Part shown: one piece after another, positions 22,149 to 30,046 of the stretch
Position numbering within the stretch: the stretch's first letter is position 1
Layout: each line of letters starts with the position of its first letter
Assembly (NCBI GenBank): GCA_024760525.1
Contig: CP060499.1
Coordinates: 682,001 to 746,000 of the forward strand
Direction of reading: 5' to 3'
DNA length: 64,000 bases
Origin: Nitrospira sp.
GTDB taxonomy: Bacteria; Nitrospirota; Nitrospiria; Nitrospirales; Nitrospiraceae
Program-made: the position numbers and the translations under genes
The notes under the pieces: model-generated
Told to the model about the DNA's origin: nothing
Databases searched by the model: none
Seen by the model: only the letters and a program-made list of their open reading frames with translations

Positions 22149-22817
22149 ATGGGTCAAAAAACACATCCAATCGGTTATCGCCTGGGCTACAACTACACGT
22201 GGAGCTCTCGTTGGTATGCAGGGAAAGATTATGCCAAGCTGCTCCATCAGGACGTCAAGATTCGCAAAATGGTCAAGGCTCGGCTGTATCATGCCGGGGT
22301 GGCAAAGGTTGAAATTGAACGGTCTGGAGATCAGACCAGAGTGATTATCCATACGGCTCGTCCCGGTATTATCATTGGCCGTAAGGGAGCCGAAGTTGAT
22401 AAGTTGAAGGCCGATCTGGAAAAACAGTACGGGGGGCAGGTTTACATTACGGTCAAGGAAATCAAAAAGCCCGAGCTTGATGCCCAGCTTGTCAGTGAAA
22501 ATGTCGCCACGCAGCTTGAGAAGCGGGTTGCGTTTCGTCGTGCTATGAAGCGTAGTGTCCAATCTGCTCTGAGACTTGGTGCTCAGGGCATCAAGATCAT
22601 GGTGGCGGGGCGGTTGGGCGGTGCGGAAATTGCGCGGACGGAGTGGTATCGAGAAGGGCGTGTGCCGTTGCATACTCTCCGTGCAGAAATAGATTATGGT
22701 TTTGCTGAAGCGCACACGACCATGGGGCAGATCGGGGTGAAGACCTGGATTTACAAAGGAGAACTGCTTCCGGTTCAGCCTATGAAAGCAGAGTCCTTAG
22801 AGCGACGGTTTGGGTGA
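22149..22817 (+). CDS. rpsC: 30S ribosomal protein S3
   Basis: 222 residues. S3 forms part of the mRNA entry channel with helicase activity. The start MGQKTHPIGYRLGY, the KH-domain GXXG loop in IIIGRKGAEVDKLK (about 77-90) and the C-terminal GRLGGAEIARTEWYREGRVP are all present. It lies 31 bases after rplV and 12 before rplP. Confidence 0.97.
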   Translation: MGQKTHPIGYRLGYNYTWSSRWYAGKDYAKLLHQDVKIRKMVKARLYHAGVAKVEIERSGDQTRVIIHTARPGIIIGRKGAEVDKLKADLEKQYGGQVYITVKEIKKPELDAQLVSENVATQLEKRVAFRRAMKRSVQSALRLGAQGIKIMVAGRLGGAEIARTEWYREGRVPLHTLRAEIDYGFAEAHTTMGQIGVKTWIYKGELLPVQPMKAESLERRFG

Positions 22818-22829
22818 GGAGATCGAACT

Positions 22830-23246
22830 GTGTTAGCGCCTAAGAAAGTCAAATTCAGAAAGATGCAAAAAGGCCGGATGACCGGAAAGGCCTATCGTGG
22901 TGGACAGATTACGCTGGGAGAGTTCGGCCTTAAGGCATTGGAGCCGGGATGGGTCACCAGCCGACAAATTGAGGCTGCTCGTATTGCGATTACTCGCTAT
23001 GTGAAGCGAGGTGGCCAGGTGTGGACGCGTATTTTCCCGGATAAGCCGATTACGAAAAAGCCGGCCGAGACTCGAATGGGCAAAGGGAAGGGAAATCCTG
23101 AATACTGGGTTGCCGTCGTAAAGCCGGGCAGGATTCTGTATGAGATGGACGGAGTGACACCGGAAACCGCTCGAGAGGCGTTTCGGCTCGCTTCTCACAA
23201 ATTGCCTATTGCGACGAAACTGGTCGTTCGCGGTGAGTTTGGATAA
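22830..23246 (+). CDS. rplP: 50S ribosomal protein L16
   Basis: 138 residues. L16 helps position the A-site tRNA acceptor arm. KVKFRKMQKGRMTGKAYRG near the N terminus and RMGKGKGNPEYWVAVVKPG (about 87-105) are characteristic. The start is GTG 22830 (GTG TTA GCG CCT) behind GAGGAG. It belongs to the S10 cluster, between rpsC and rpmC. Confidence 0.97.
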   Translation: MLAPKKVKFRKMQKGRMTGKAYRGGQITLGEFGLKALEPGWVTSRQIEAARIAITRYVKRGGQVWTRIFPDKPITKKPAETRMGKGKGNPEYWVAVVKPGRILYEMDGVTPETAREAFRLASHKLPIATKLVVRGEFG

Positions 23247-23276
23247 GTTCTTGCCGGTGTAAAGAGGAGCGGGCAT

Positions 23277-23492
23277 ATGGCGCTGGACGTCAAAGAATTG
23301 AGTGGTATGGCGGTGGATGAACTTGCGGAGAAAGAGAAGCAGCTCGTGCAAGAGCTGTTCAATCTGCGCTTTCAGTTCGGCACCGGGCGTCTCGAAAATC
23401 CTATGCAGATTCGGAAAACGAAGCGGGATATTGCGCGAGTGAAGACCGTTCTCCAGCAGGTGAAGGGTCGAACAAAAGGACCTAAAAGGTAA
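23277..23492 (+). CDS. rpmC: 50S ribosomal protein L29
   Basis: 71 residues, two helices. L29 lies beside L23 at the exit tunnel. The pattern KELVQELFNLRFQFGTGRLENP with IRKTKRDIARVKTVL is the L29 signature, slightly longer at the C terminus (KGRTKGPKR) than in E. coli (63). Its stop is eight bases before rpsQ. Confidence 0.96.
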   Translation: MALDVKELSGMAVDELAEKEKQLVQELFNLRFQFGTGRLENPMQIRKTKRDIARVKTVLQQVKGRTKGPKR

Positions 23493-23500
23493 AGGACATT

Positions 23501-23767
23501 ATGTCTGAGGTGGCAAAGCGACGTCATTGGTATGGCGATGTCGTCAGTAACAAAATGCAAAAGACCGTCGTCGTTGTCGTTTCACGGTCAGTCGTCCATC
23601 CGGTCTACAAAAAGGTTCTTAGGCGGGTGACGAGATTAAAGGCTCATGATGAAAGTGGGATGTGTAAAGTGGGAGACCGGGTCAAGCTCGTTCAGACCAG
23701 ACCTCTGAGTAAAGAAAAGAATTGGCGCGTCGTCCAGGTCATGGAAAAAGGGCAGCCTGAAAAATAA
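23501..23767 (+). CDS. rpsQ: 30S ribosomal protein S17
   Basis: 88 residues, an OB-fold primary 16S rRNA binder. VVSNKMQKTVVVVVSR (about 13-28) and DRVKLVQTRPLSKEKNWRVVQV (about 61-82) match the family closely. The ATG is eight bases after the rpmC stop. rplN follows after 51 bases. Confidence 0.97.
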   Translation: MSEVAKRRHWYGDVVSNKMQKTVVVVVSRSVVHPVYKKVLRRVTRLKAHDESGMCKVGDRVKLVQTRPLSKEKNWRVVQVMEKGQPEK

Positions 23768-23818
23768 CCGAGGTCCTTCTCCGACTCATCAGCTTTCGAT
23801 ACTCGTAGGAACATATCG

Positions 23819-24187
23819 ATGATTCAGAACTATACGTATATGGATGTGGCCGATAACTCCGGGGCGAAGCAGGCCATGTGTTTTCATGTCTTTGGGGGAA
23901 CGAGGCGACGCTACGCATCGCTGGGTGATGTCGTGGTGGTGGCTGTCAAGGAGGCTATCCCTCAAGCAAGTGTGAAGAAGGGGGATGTGAGCCGAGCGGT
24001 CATCGTCAGAACGACCAAAGAAGTTCGACGCGAGGATGGATCTTACATCAAGTTCGATCGAAACGCGTGCGTCTTGATCAATAAAGAGGGAGAACCGATT
24101 GGGACGCGTATCTTTGGTCCCGTTGCTCGCGAACTCCGCTGGAAGAAGTTCATGAAGATTATTTCTTTGGCACCTGAAGTCTTGTAG
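23819..24187 (+). CDS. rplN: 50S ribosomal protein L14
   Basis: 122 residues, the canonical length. L14 is at the subunit interface, forming bridges with 16S rRNA. MIQNYTYMDVADNSGAKQAMC at the N terminus and RIFGPVARELRWKKFMKIISLAPEVL at the C terminus are typical. TAGGAA lies eight bases before the ATG. It opens the spc-type part of the cluster (L14-L24-L5-S14). Confidence 0.98.
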   Translation: MIQNYTYMDVADNSGAKQAMCFHVFGGTRRRYASLGDVVVVAVKEAIPQASVKKGDVSRAVIVRTTKEVRREDGSYIKFDRNACVLINKEGEPIGTRIFGPVARELRWKKFMKIISLAPEVL

Positions 24188-24209
24188 GGCAAAACGAACG
24201 AGGGGCGTT

Positions 24210-24539
24210 GTGGGAGTATTCCGAAACAGCAGAATTCGAAAAGGGGATACGGTCGTCGTGGTTTCCGGCCGTGAACGAGGCAAGACCGGTAAAGTTTTGT
24301 CGGTGGATCGTGGCGCCGGGAAGGTCCTCGTCGAAAAGCTGAATATTGTCAAGCGACATACAAAACCAAATCAGAAGGTCAAGCAGGGGGGCATATTGGA
24401 GCGGGAAGCGCCGCTTCAGCTTTCCAATGTCATGTTTCTCTGCCCAGCCACGCAAAAGCCCACTCGGCTCGGGATCCGCATTTCAGAGGATGGGCGGCGC
24501 GTGCGCTTCAGCAAAAAATCAAACGAGACCGTGGAATAG
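24210..24539 (+). CDS. rplX: 50S ribosomal protein L24
   Basis: 109 residues. L24 is an assembly initiator with an N-terminal KOW motif: RKGDTVVVVSGRERGKTGKVL (about 10-30). GTG 24210 is used as start, with GAGGGG ahead of it. The KHTKPNQKVKQGGILEREAPL loop (about 50-70) is typical. rplE starts eight bases after the stop. Confidence 0.96.
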   Translation: MGVFRNSRIRKGDTVVVVSGRERGKTGKVLSVDRGAGKVLVEKLNIVKRHTKPNQKVKQGGILEREAPLQLSNVMFLCPATQKPTRLGIRISEDGRRVRFSKKSNETVE

Positions 24540-24547
24540 GTTGGCGA

Positions 24548-25195
24548 ATGGCTAAGGAATCGAAGAACCGACCCAGCAAACCGTCTGAACGAAAATCCTC
24601 AAAGAAGGAAAGTCCGGCGCAGCAACTGGACCAGGGAAGTGAGGAGTCCAAGTTTAGGCCGAGACTTCGCGACGTGTATGAGCAACAGGTGATACCGGCA
24701 CTCATGAAGGAGTTCGGCTACAAGAATGTGATGCAGGTTCCCAAGCTTGAACGCGTGGTGTTGAATGTGGGTATGGGTGAGGCGATTCAGAATGTCAAAC
24801 TCTTGGAGAGTGCGGTGACTGAATTGGGGATGATCACGGGCCAAAAGCCGGTGGTCACGAGGGCCAAAAAGGCCATCGCCGGGTTCAAGCTCAGGCAAGG
24901 GTTGCCCATTGGTGCTAAAGTGACGCTCCGTAGCCGGCGAATGTATGAGTTTTTCGATCGATTGGTGTCATTGGCGCTTCCTCGTATCCGTGACTTCCGC
25001 GGCGTCTCTCCGAAAGCATTCGATGGCCGTGGGAATTATACGCTGGGTTTGAAGGAACAGCTCATCTTCCCGGAAATCAAGTACGACGAAGTTGCATCCA
25101 TTCACGGTATGGACATTACGGTCGTTACCACGGCCAAGACGAACGACGAAGGGAAAGCTCTTTTAAAGCACCTCGGGATGCCGTTTCGTGCGTGA
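24548..25195 (+). CDS. rplE: 50S ribosomal protein L5, with N-terminal extension
   Basis: 215 residues; the usual L5 has about 179. L5 binds 5S rRNA and contacts P-site tRNA. The standard body starts at about residue 37 (RPRLRDVYEQQVIPALM) and includes GQKPVVTRAKKAIAGFKLRQG and RDFRGVSPKAFDGRGNY. The first 36 residues are extra, rich in Lys, Ser and Glu and probably disordered. No in-frame ATG occurs near the canonical start, so the extension is probably translated. It ends KHLGMPFRA, as expected. Confidence 0.95.
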   Translation: MAKESKNRPSKPSERKSSKKESPAQQLDQGSEESKFRPRLRDVYEQQVIPALMKEFGYKNVMQVPKLERVVLNVGMGEAIQNVKLLESAVTELGMITGQKPVVTRAKKAIAGFKLRQGLPIGAKVTLRSRRMYEFFDRLVSLALPRIRDFRGVSPKAFDGRGNYTLGLKEQLIFPEIKYDEVASIHGMDITVVTTAKTNDEGKALLKHLGMPFRA

Positions 25196-25239
25196 AAATG
25201 GCATGAGCCGACGGTCACGGTCGGACGGAAGGAGTGTTT

Positions 25240-25425
25240 GTGTCACGATTAGCGCTCAGAAATAAGGCGGCAACGAAACAGAAATTTTCCACTCGCGAAT
25301 ATCATCGCTGCGGCGTCTGTGGTCGAGTGCGGGGATATCTGCGTCGGTTTCGGATGTGTCGCATCTGCTTTCGGATGATGACATTACGTGGCGAGATCCC
25401 TGGAGTACGGAAATCGAGCTGGTAG
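25240..25425 (+). CDS. rpsN: 30S ribosomal protein S14, zinc-binding type
   Basis: 61 residues, exactly the length of type Z S14. Two CxxC pairs, CGVC and CRIC, bind zinc, followed by FRMMTLRGEIPGVRKSSW. GTG 25240 is chosen because AAGGAG ends five bases before it; the other GTG, 25234, overlaps that binding site. Some bacteria keep a second zinc-free S14 elsewhere for zinc starvation; none is in this window. Confidence 0.96.
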   Translation: MSRLALRNKAATKQKFSTREYHRCGVCGRVRGYLRRFRMCRICFRMMTLRGEIPGVRKSSW

Positions 25426-25474
25426 GTGGTGTGTTCACGTCTGTGACTGAAAACGGAGGGTAGAAGGATATAGC

Positions 25475-25870
25475 ATGGTTACCGATCCAATCGGCGATCT
25501 TCTTGTTCGTTTAAGAAATGGCGCGCAACGCCGTTTTGAGATGGTCACGGTTCCCACCTCAAAGCTAAAGCGCGCGATTTTGGAGATTTTGAGAAGAGAG
25601 GGCTACGTTGACGCAATTGAGGACGCAGTGCAGGACGGCCATCCCGTTCTGAACGTGCGTCTGCGATATGTCGGTGAAGGACAGCCTATGATTACGGGGC
25701 TCGAGCGCATTAGTAAGCCGGGACGCCGCGTCTATGTCGGCAGTCAGGATATCAAAAAGGTCCGTAATGGGATCGGCCTGTCAATCCTTTCAACATCAAA
25801 AGGAATTATGACGGACCAGGAGTCTCGCAAGAGTCACCTCGGGGGTGAAGTGCTCTGCTCGGTATGGTGA
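25475..25870 (+). CDS. rpsH: 30S ribosomal protein S8
   Basis: 131 residues. S8 binds the central domain of 16S rRNA and in enterics represses the spc operon. The start MVTDPIGDLLVRLRNG and the C-terminal STSKGIMTDQESRKSHLGGEVLCSVW are diagnostic. It lies 49 bases after rpsN and 41 before rplF. Confidence 0.98.
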   Translation: MVTDPIGDLLVRLRNGAQRRFEMVTVPTSKLKRAILEILRREGYVDAIEDAVQDGHPVLNVRLRYVGEGQPMITGLERISKPGRRVYVGSQDIKKVRNGIGLSILSTSKGIMTDQESRKSHLGGEVLCSVW

Positions 25871-25911
25871 GCAGATAAGTTATCGAGACCTTGGCTGAAG
25901 GAATACAACAG

Positions 25912-26448
25912 ATGTCGCGTATTGGGAAAAAACCGATTGCCATTCCGGGTGGAGTGGAAGTCAAAGTCGCCGGATCAACTGTGTCGGTCAAGGGTCCGCT
26001 CGGTAAGTTAGATTGGTCGCTCGTGCATGGAGTTGATGTTGCCGTGAATAATGGCCAGGTCATTGTCGGTCGTTCTAGCGACGATCGCAAGTTACGTGCG
26101 TTACACGGACTGACCCGTGCGGAATTGAGCAACATGATCCATGGCGTGACAAAAGGGTACGAGCGCTCGCTCGAAATTACCGGAGTGGGTTACAAGACCC
26201 AGGTCCAGGGCCGAACATTGAGCTTCAATGTCGGGTATATCAACCCGGTGATCTATCAGGTCCCGACAGGTATCGATGTGAAGGTGGACAAACAAACGCT
26301 CATCAACATCAAAGGAGTCGACAAGCGATTAGTCGGCCAGGTCGCAGCTGATCTGCGAGCCATTAAGCCGCCGGATGTCTATAAGCAAAAGGGTGTCCGT
26401 TATGCGGGTGAGGTCTTGCGCAAGAAAGAAGGCAAGACTGGGAAGTAG
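25912..26448 (+). CDS. rplF: 50S ribosomal protein L6
   Basis: 178 residues. L6 lies near the sarcin-ricin loop. It starts MSRIGKKPIAIPGGVEV, and the C-terminal INIKGVDKRLVGQVAADLRAI and PPDVYKQKGVRYAGE are typical. I use ATG 25912 (AAGGAA ahead); an in-frame TTG at 25891 would add seven residues and is less likely. rplR begins six bases after the stop. Confidence 0.97.
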   Translation: MSRIGKKPIAIPGGVEVKVAGSTVSVKGPLGKLDWSLVHGVDVAVNNGQVIVGRSSDDRKLRALHGLTRAELSNMIHGVTKGYERSLEITGVGYKTQVQGRTLSFNVGYINPVIYQVPTGIDVKVDKQTLINIKGVDKRLVGQVAADLRAIKPPDVYKQKGVRYAGEVLRKKEGKTGK

Positions 26449-26454
26449 GAACCG

Positions 26455-26823
26455 ATGATGAATGCTGCAGACAAAGTTCGACAGCTTGAGCGCCGACGCC
26501 GGCGAGTGCGGCGAGTCATTCTGGGAACGGCTGAACGGCCTCGCTTGAATGTCTTCAGGAGCGCGGTTCATATTTACGCTCAGGTTATCGATGATACTCG
26601 AGGAGCAACCCTTGCTGCCGCGTCCTCGCTCGATAAATCGCTCCGTAAATCGCTCAAGTCGACCGGTGGAATTGAGGCGGCCAAGGCGGTGGGGAAATTG
26701 ATCGCCGACCGCGCCAAAGCCGCGAAAGTCACGGCTGTAGTGTTCGATCGAGGTGGACGGATGTACCACGGTCGAATCAAGGCGCTTGCCGATGCATCAC
26801 GCGAAGGGGGTTTGCAATTTTAG
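26455..26823 (+). CDS. rplR: 50S ribosomal protein L18
   Basis: 122 residues. L18 delivers 5S rRNA to the large subunit together with L5. RRRRVRRVILGTAERPRLNVFRSAVHIYAQVIDD (about 13-46) and the C-terminal DRGGRMYHGRIKALADASREGGLQF are characteristic. It starts at the first of two adjacent ATG codons. rpsE follows after a 76-base gap. Confidence 0.97.
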   Translation: MMNAADKVRQLERRRRRVRRVILGTAERPRLNVFRSAVHIYAQVIDDTRGATLAAASSLDKSLRKSLKSTGGIEAAKAVGKLIADRAKAAKVTAVVFDRGGRMYHGRIKALADASREGGLQF

Positions 26824-26899
26824 GGTGAGAAGCGGGTAGGGTATCGTGGATGATCTTCCTCCCGAACTGTAACCGAACTTAGGACTGAGGGGTAAGAGC

Positions 26900-27409
26900 G
26901 TGCGAGTCAATCCCGATGAATTAAGCCTCAAGGACAAGGTGGTCTTCATTAACCGGGTCGCAAAAGTTGTGAAGGGTGGAAAGCGCTTCAACTTCTGCGC
27001 GCTCGTTGTCGTCGGTGACGGTCACGGGTGGGTTGGGATCGGTAAGGGAAAGGCTGCTGAAGTCCCGGTCGCCATCTCTAAGGCTGTCGAACAGGCCAAG
27101 AAACACCTCGTTCATGTCCCTCTGAAGGGTGGAACCATCCCGCATGAAGTGCATGGGTTGTTCGGGGGAGAGCATGTGTTACTGAAACCAGCCGTCGACG
27201 GAACAGGCATTATTGCCGGAGGCGCGGTTCGCGCCGTCGTGGAATTAGTCGGCGCGCACAATGTGATCGCGAAAACCTTAGGGCGTGGTAATCCCTTCAA
27301 TGCGGTTCGCGCAACACTCGACGGACTGACCCAATTGAGAAATTTGGATGATGTTCTTCGCTTCCGTCGACAGGCGGTCGCTGAAGGACAAGAAAGGGTT
27401 ACGGCTTGA
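26900..27409 (+). CDS. rpsE: 30S ribosomal protein S5
   Basis: 169 residues. S5 lines the mRNA entry channel and affects fidelity. VVFINRVAKVVKGGKRFNFCALVVVGDGHGWVGIG (about 14-48) and the C-terminal GRGNPFNAVRATLDGL are typical. GTG 26900 is the start, with GAGGGG ahead of it. The TGA stop overlaps the ATG of rpmD by one base (TGATG), an arrangement favouring coupled translation. Confidence 0.97.
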   Translation: MRVNPDELSLKDKVVFINRVAKVVKGGKRFNFCALVVVGDGHGWVGIGKGKAAEVPVAISKAVEQAKKHLVHVPLKGGTIPHEVHGLFGGEHVLLKPAVDGTGIIAGGAVRAVVELVGAHNVIAKTLGRGNPFNAVRATLDGLTQLRNLDDVLRFRRQAVAEGQERVTA

Positions 27410-27627
27410 TGGGGGCAACAAAGTCATCAGGGAGTTCAGAACCTGGGGTTCAGAGTGTGCGAGTGACCCTGAGGCGCAGTCCCATCGGAACGCCTGAGCG
27501 CCATCGGCTCGTGCTGCGTGGCCTGGGGCTTCGACGCCTGCGTCAGACCGTTGTGCATCCGGATACCCCTCAGGTACGAGGAATGATTCATAAAGTCGGC
27601 TATCTGCTTGAGGTTGGAAAGCCATGA
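27409..27627 (+). CDS. rpmD: 50S ribosomal protein L30, with N-terminal extension
   Basis: 72 residues; the usual L30 is about 58-60. The L30 body starts near residue 16 (VRVTLRRSPIGTPERHRL) and includes LGLRRLRQTVVHPDTPQVRGMIHKVGYLLEV. About 15 extra Ser/Gly-rich residues precede it. The start overlaps the rpsE stop, and the end overlaps rplO by four bases. A GTG at 27457 would give a shorter protein but lacks a clear binding site. Confidence 0.92.
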   Translation: MGATKSSGSSEPGVQSVRVTLRRSPIGTPERHRLVLRGLGLRRLRQTVVHPDTPQVRGMIHKVGYLLEVGKP

Positions 27628-28073
27628 ATCTTCATGATTTGACTCCGGCGCGCGGGGCAAAGAAGCGACGGAAACGTATTGGACGTGGGCCTGGGTCCGG
27701 TCACGGAAAGACCGCGACCAAAGGGCATAAGGGGTTACTGGCTCGATCCGGTGGGGGGAAGCGTCCTGGCTTTGAGGGTGGGCAGATGCCGTTGATCCGC
27801 CGCCTTCCGAAGTATGGCTTTACGAATCCTTCCCGAGTGGAATATGCCATTGTGAACCTCAAGAGTTTCGAAGGATGGGCTGGGAGCGAGACGGTTACTC
27901 CGCAAGCCATGGTCGATGCTGGATTAGTGAAACGAAAAAAACTGCCGATCAAGGTTCTTGGCAACGGTGAGCTCAAAAAGCCACTCGTTGTGCAAGCCCA
28001 CAAGTTCAGTAAATCTGCTGAAGCGAAGATCCAAGCGGCCGGAGGGCGAGTCGAGGTCATCGGCGGTGCTTGA
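27624..28073 (+). CDS. rplO: 50S ribosomal protein L15
   Basis: 149 residues. L15 is a late-assembly protein with a long glycine/arginine-rich N terminus: ARGAKKRRKRIGRGPGSGHGKTATKGHKG (about 9-37). The globular C-terminal part ends VQAHKFSKSAEAKIQAAGGRVEVIGGA. Its start overlaps rpmD by four bases and its end overlaps the likely secY start by eight. Confidence 0.97.
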   Translation: MNLHDLTPARGAKKRRKRIGRGPGSGHGKTATKGHKGLLARSGGGKRPGFEGGQMPLIRRLPKYGFTNPSRVEYAIVNLKSFEGWAGSETVTPQAMVDAGLVKRKKLPIKVLGNGELKKPLVVQAHKFSKSAEAKIQAAGGRVEVIGGA

Positions 28074-29385
28074 GCGGCTTCTCACCAGTTTTCAGAATAT
28101 CTTCAAGATTCCCGAGTTGCGCACTCGTGTCCTGTTCACGCTCGGAATGTTGGTCGTGTATCGGGTGGGGTCGCATATTCCGACTCCCGGCATCAACGGT
28201 GAGGCGCTCTCCGAGTTCTTGCAGAAACAGGGCGGATCTTTACTGGGGTTCCTTGATATTTTCTCAGGCGGATCATTATCCCGCCTGACAATCTTTGCGC
28301 TGGGCATCATGCCGTATATCAGCGCATCGATCATTCTCCAATTGTTGACAGTCGTCATCCCGCATTTGACCAAGTTGGCCAAGGAGGGTGAACGAGGCCG
28401 CAAGAAGATCATCCAATACACGCGGTTTGGGACGATCGGGATCGCCTTGATTCAAGGGTTCGGTATCGCAATTGGGTTGGAACAAATGAATCAGGGAGCG
28501 TTCGTACTCAACGCCGGTTGGGGATTCCGTCTCATGACGGTGATCACGCTGACGGCCGGCACCGGCTTCTTGATGTGGCTCGGCGAGCAAATCACTGAAC
28601 GAGGGATCGGCAACGGAATCTCCTTGATCATTTTTGCCGGTATCGTCGCACGGTTGCCGGCAGCCGTCGCCCAGACTTACAATTTGTACGAGATCGGTCA
28701 GCTCAACGCGTTCTTGCTGATCGCCTTGGCTCTCTTGATGGTGTGTGTGGTTGCGGCGATCGTATTTTTGGAAAGCGGACGCCGAAAGATTCCGGTGCAA
28801 TATGCGAAACGGGTCATCGGCCGACGGGTCTATGGGGGACAGAGTACGCACATTCCGTTAAAGATTAACACGGCAGGCGTCATCCCTCCCATATTTGCCT
28901 CGTCAATCATTGCGTTTCCTGCAACCATAGCGGGATTCTTTGAGACCCCATGGGTGAAATCGATCGGAGCCCAGCTGGCGCCAGGATCGTTGCTCTATAC
29001 ATTGATGTATGTCGGCTTAATTGTCTTTTTCTGTTTCTTTTACACGGCGGTCGTCCTGAACCCTGTGGATATGGCTGATAACATGAAAAAGTACGGGGGG
29101 TTTATCCCCGGGATCCGGCCTGGGCAACGAACTTCCGACTATATCTATAATGTGCTGACGAAGATCACCTTTGCCGGTGCCATCTATCTCGCCGTCGTCT
29201 GTGTCATTCCGGAATTCCTGATTTATAAACTCAATGTCCCATTTTATTTTGGAGGAACGTCCCTTTTGATCGTGATTGGGGTGGGACTCGACACGGCCCA
29301 GCAAATTGAATCCCACATGCTGATGCGTAACTACGAGGGATTTTTGGGCAAAGGAATGGCGCCGTTGCGTGGGAGAAGCGGATAG
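28066..29385 (+). CDS. secY: Preprotein translocase subunit SecY
   Basis: 439 residues, about ten membrane spans; the channel of the Sec translocon. FKIPELRTRVLFTLGMLVVYRVGSHIPTPGI near the N terminus, GIMPYISASIILQLLTVV (plug/TM2 area) and RFPGIRPGQRTSDYI-type cytoplasmic loop (here GIRPGQRTSDYIYNVLTKITF) identify it. GTG 28066 is chosen as start: it gives the family N terminus and overlaps rplO by eight bases. The frame is open further upstream inside rplO but that part is not SecY-like. SecE is at 2761. Confidence 0.95.
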   Translation: MLERLLTSFQNIFKIPELRTRVLFTLGMLVVYRVGSHIPTPGINGEALSEFLQKQGGSLLGFLDIFSGGSLSRLTIFALGIMPYISASIILQLLTVVIPHLTKLAKEGERGRKKIIQYTRFGTIGIALIQGFGIAIGLEQMNQGAFVLNAGWGFRLMTVITLTAGTGFLMWLGEQITERGIGNGISLIIFAGIVARLPAAVAQTYNLYEIGQLNAFLLIALALLMVCVVAAIVFLESGRRKIPVQYAKRVIGRRVYGGQSTHIPLKINTAGVIPPIFASSIIAFPATIAGFFETPWVKSIGAQLAPGSLLYTLMYVGLIVFFCFFYTAVVLNPVDMADNMKKYGGFIPGIRPGQRTSDYIYNVLTKITFAGAIYLAVVCVIPEFLIYKLNVPFYFGGTSLLIVIGVGLDTAQQIESHMLMRNYEGFLGKGMAPLRGRSG

Positions 29386-29389
29386 GGGT

Positions 29390-30046
29390 ATGCGGCTTGT
29401 ATTTCTAGGGGCTCCGGGTGTCGGAAAAGGGACGCAGGCGGATAAGGTCGCGGCTCAGTATCGAATCCGTAAGATTTCAACGGGTGATTTGCTGCGGGAG
29501 GCGGTTCGCAATCAGACCCGACTTGGTCTGGAAGCCAAAGGGCATATGGACCAGGGAAAGCTGGTTCCTGATTCCGTGGTCATCGGGTTGGTGCGGGAGA
29601 AACTCGCGGACCCATCTCACGCTGATGGATTTCTTCTTGATGGGTTTCCACGGACGGTTCCTCAAGCGGAAGCGTTGGCAAAAGTGCTGGAGGAGCGAGG
29701 CATTCAGCTGGATCAAGTGATTAATTTCCAGGTTCCTCGAGAGGCAATCGTCAAGCGTCTGAGTGGACGACGGAGCTGCCCTAAATGCCAGACGACCTAT
29801 CACGTAGATTTCGCGCCGCCCAAGGACGGAAGCTCGTGTGATCGGTGCGGAGAAATATTGGTTCAGCGAAGTGATGATCAACGGGAGGCGATTGAGATGC
29901 GCCTCCGAGTGTATGAAGAGCAGACAGCACCATTAATCGCTTTTTATGAACAGAAGCACGTGTTGTCGCATCTCAATGGTGCCGAGGCGGTGGAAGCCGT
30001 CTACCAAAACCTCGTACGAACGCTGGCGGCATACCAGGCGGCATGA
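29390..30046 (+). CDS. adk: Adenylate kinase
   Basis: 218 residues. It interconverts ATP + AMP and 2 ADP in the cytosol. The P-loop GAPGVGKGTQA is at 8-18, with DGFPRT and a long LID. The LID has CPKC and CDRC (about 129-151), a zinc-binding pair seen in Gram-positive and many other Adk proteins but not in E. coli. ATG 29390 sits behind GGATAGGGG, four bases after secY. It overlaps map by four bases. The secY-adk-map-infA order is widespread. Confidence 0.97.
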   Translation: MRLVFLGAPGVGKGTQADKVAAQYRIRKISTGDLLREAVRNQTRLGLEAKGHMDQGKLVPDSVVIGLVREKLADPSHADGFLLDGFPRTVPQAEALAKVLEERGIQLDQVINFQVPREAIVKRLSGRRSCPKCQTTYHVDFAPPKDGSSCDRCGEILVQRSDDQREAIEMRLRVYEEQTAPLIAFYEQKHVLSHLNGAEAVEAVYQNLVRTLAAYQAA

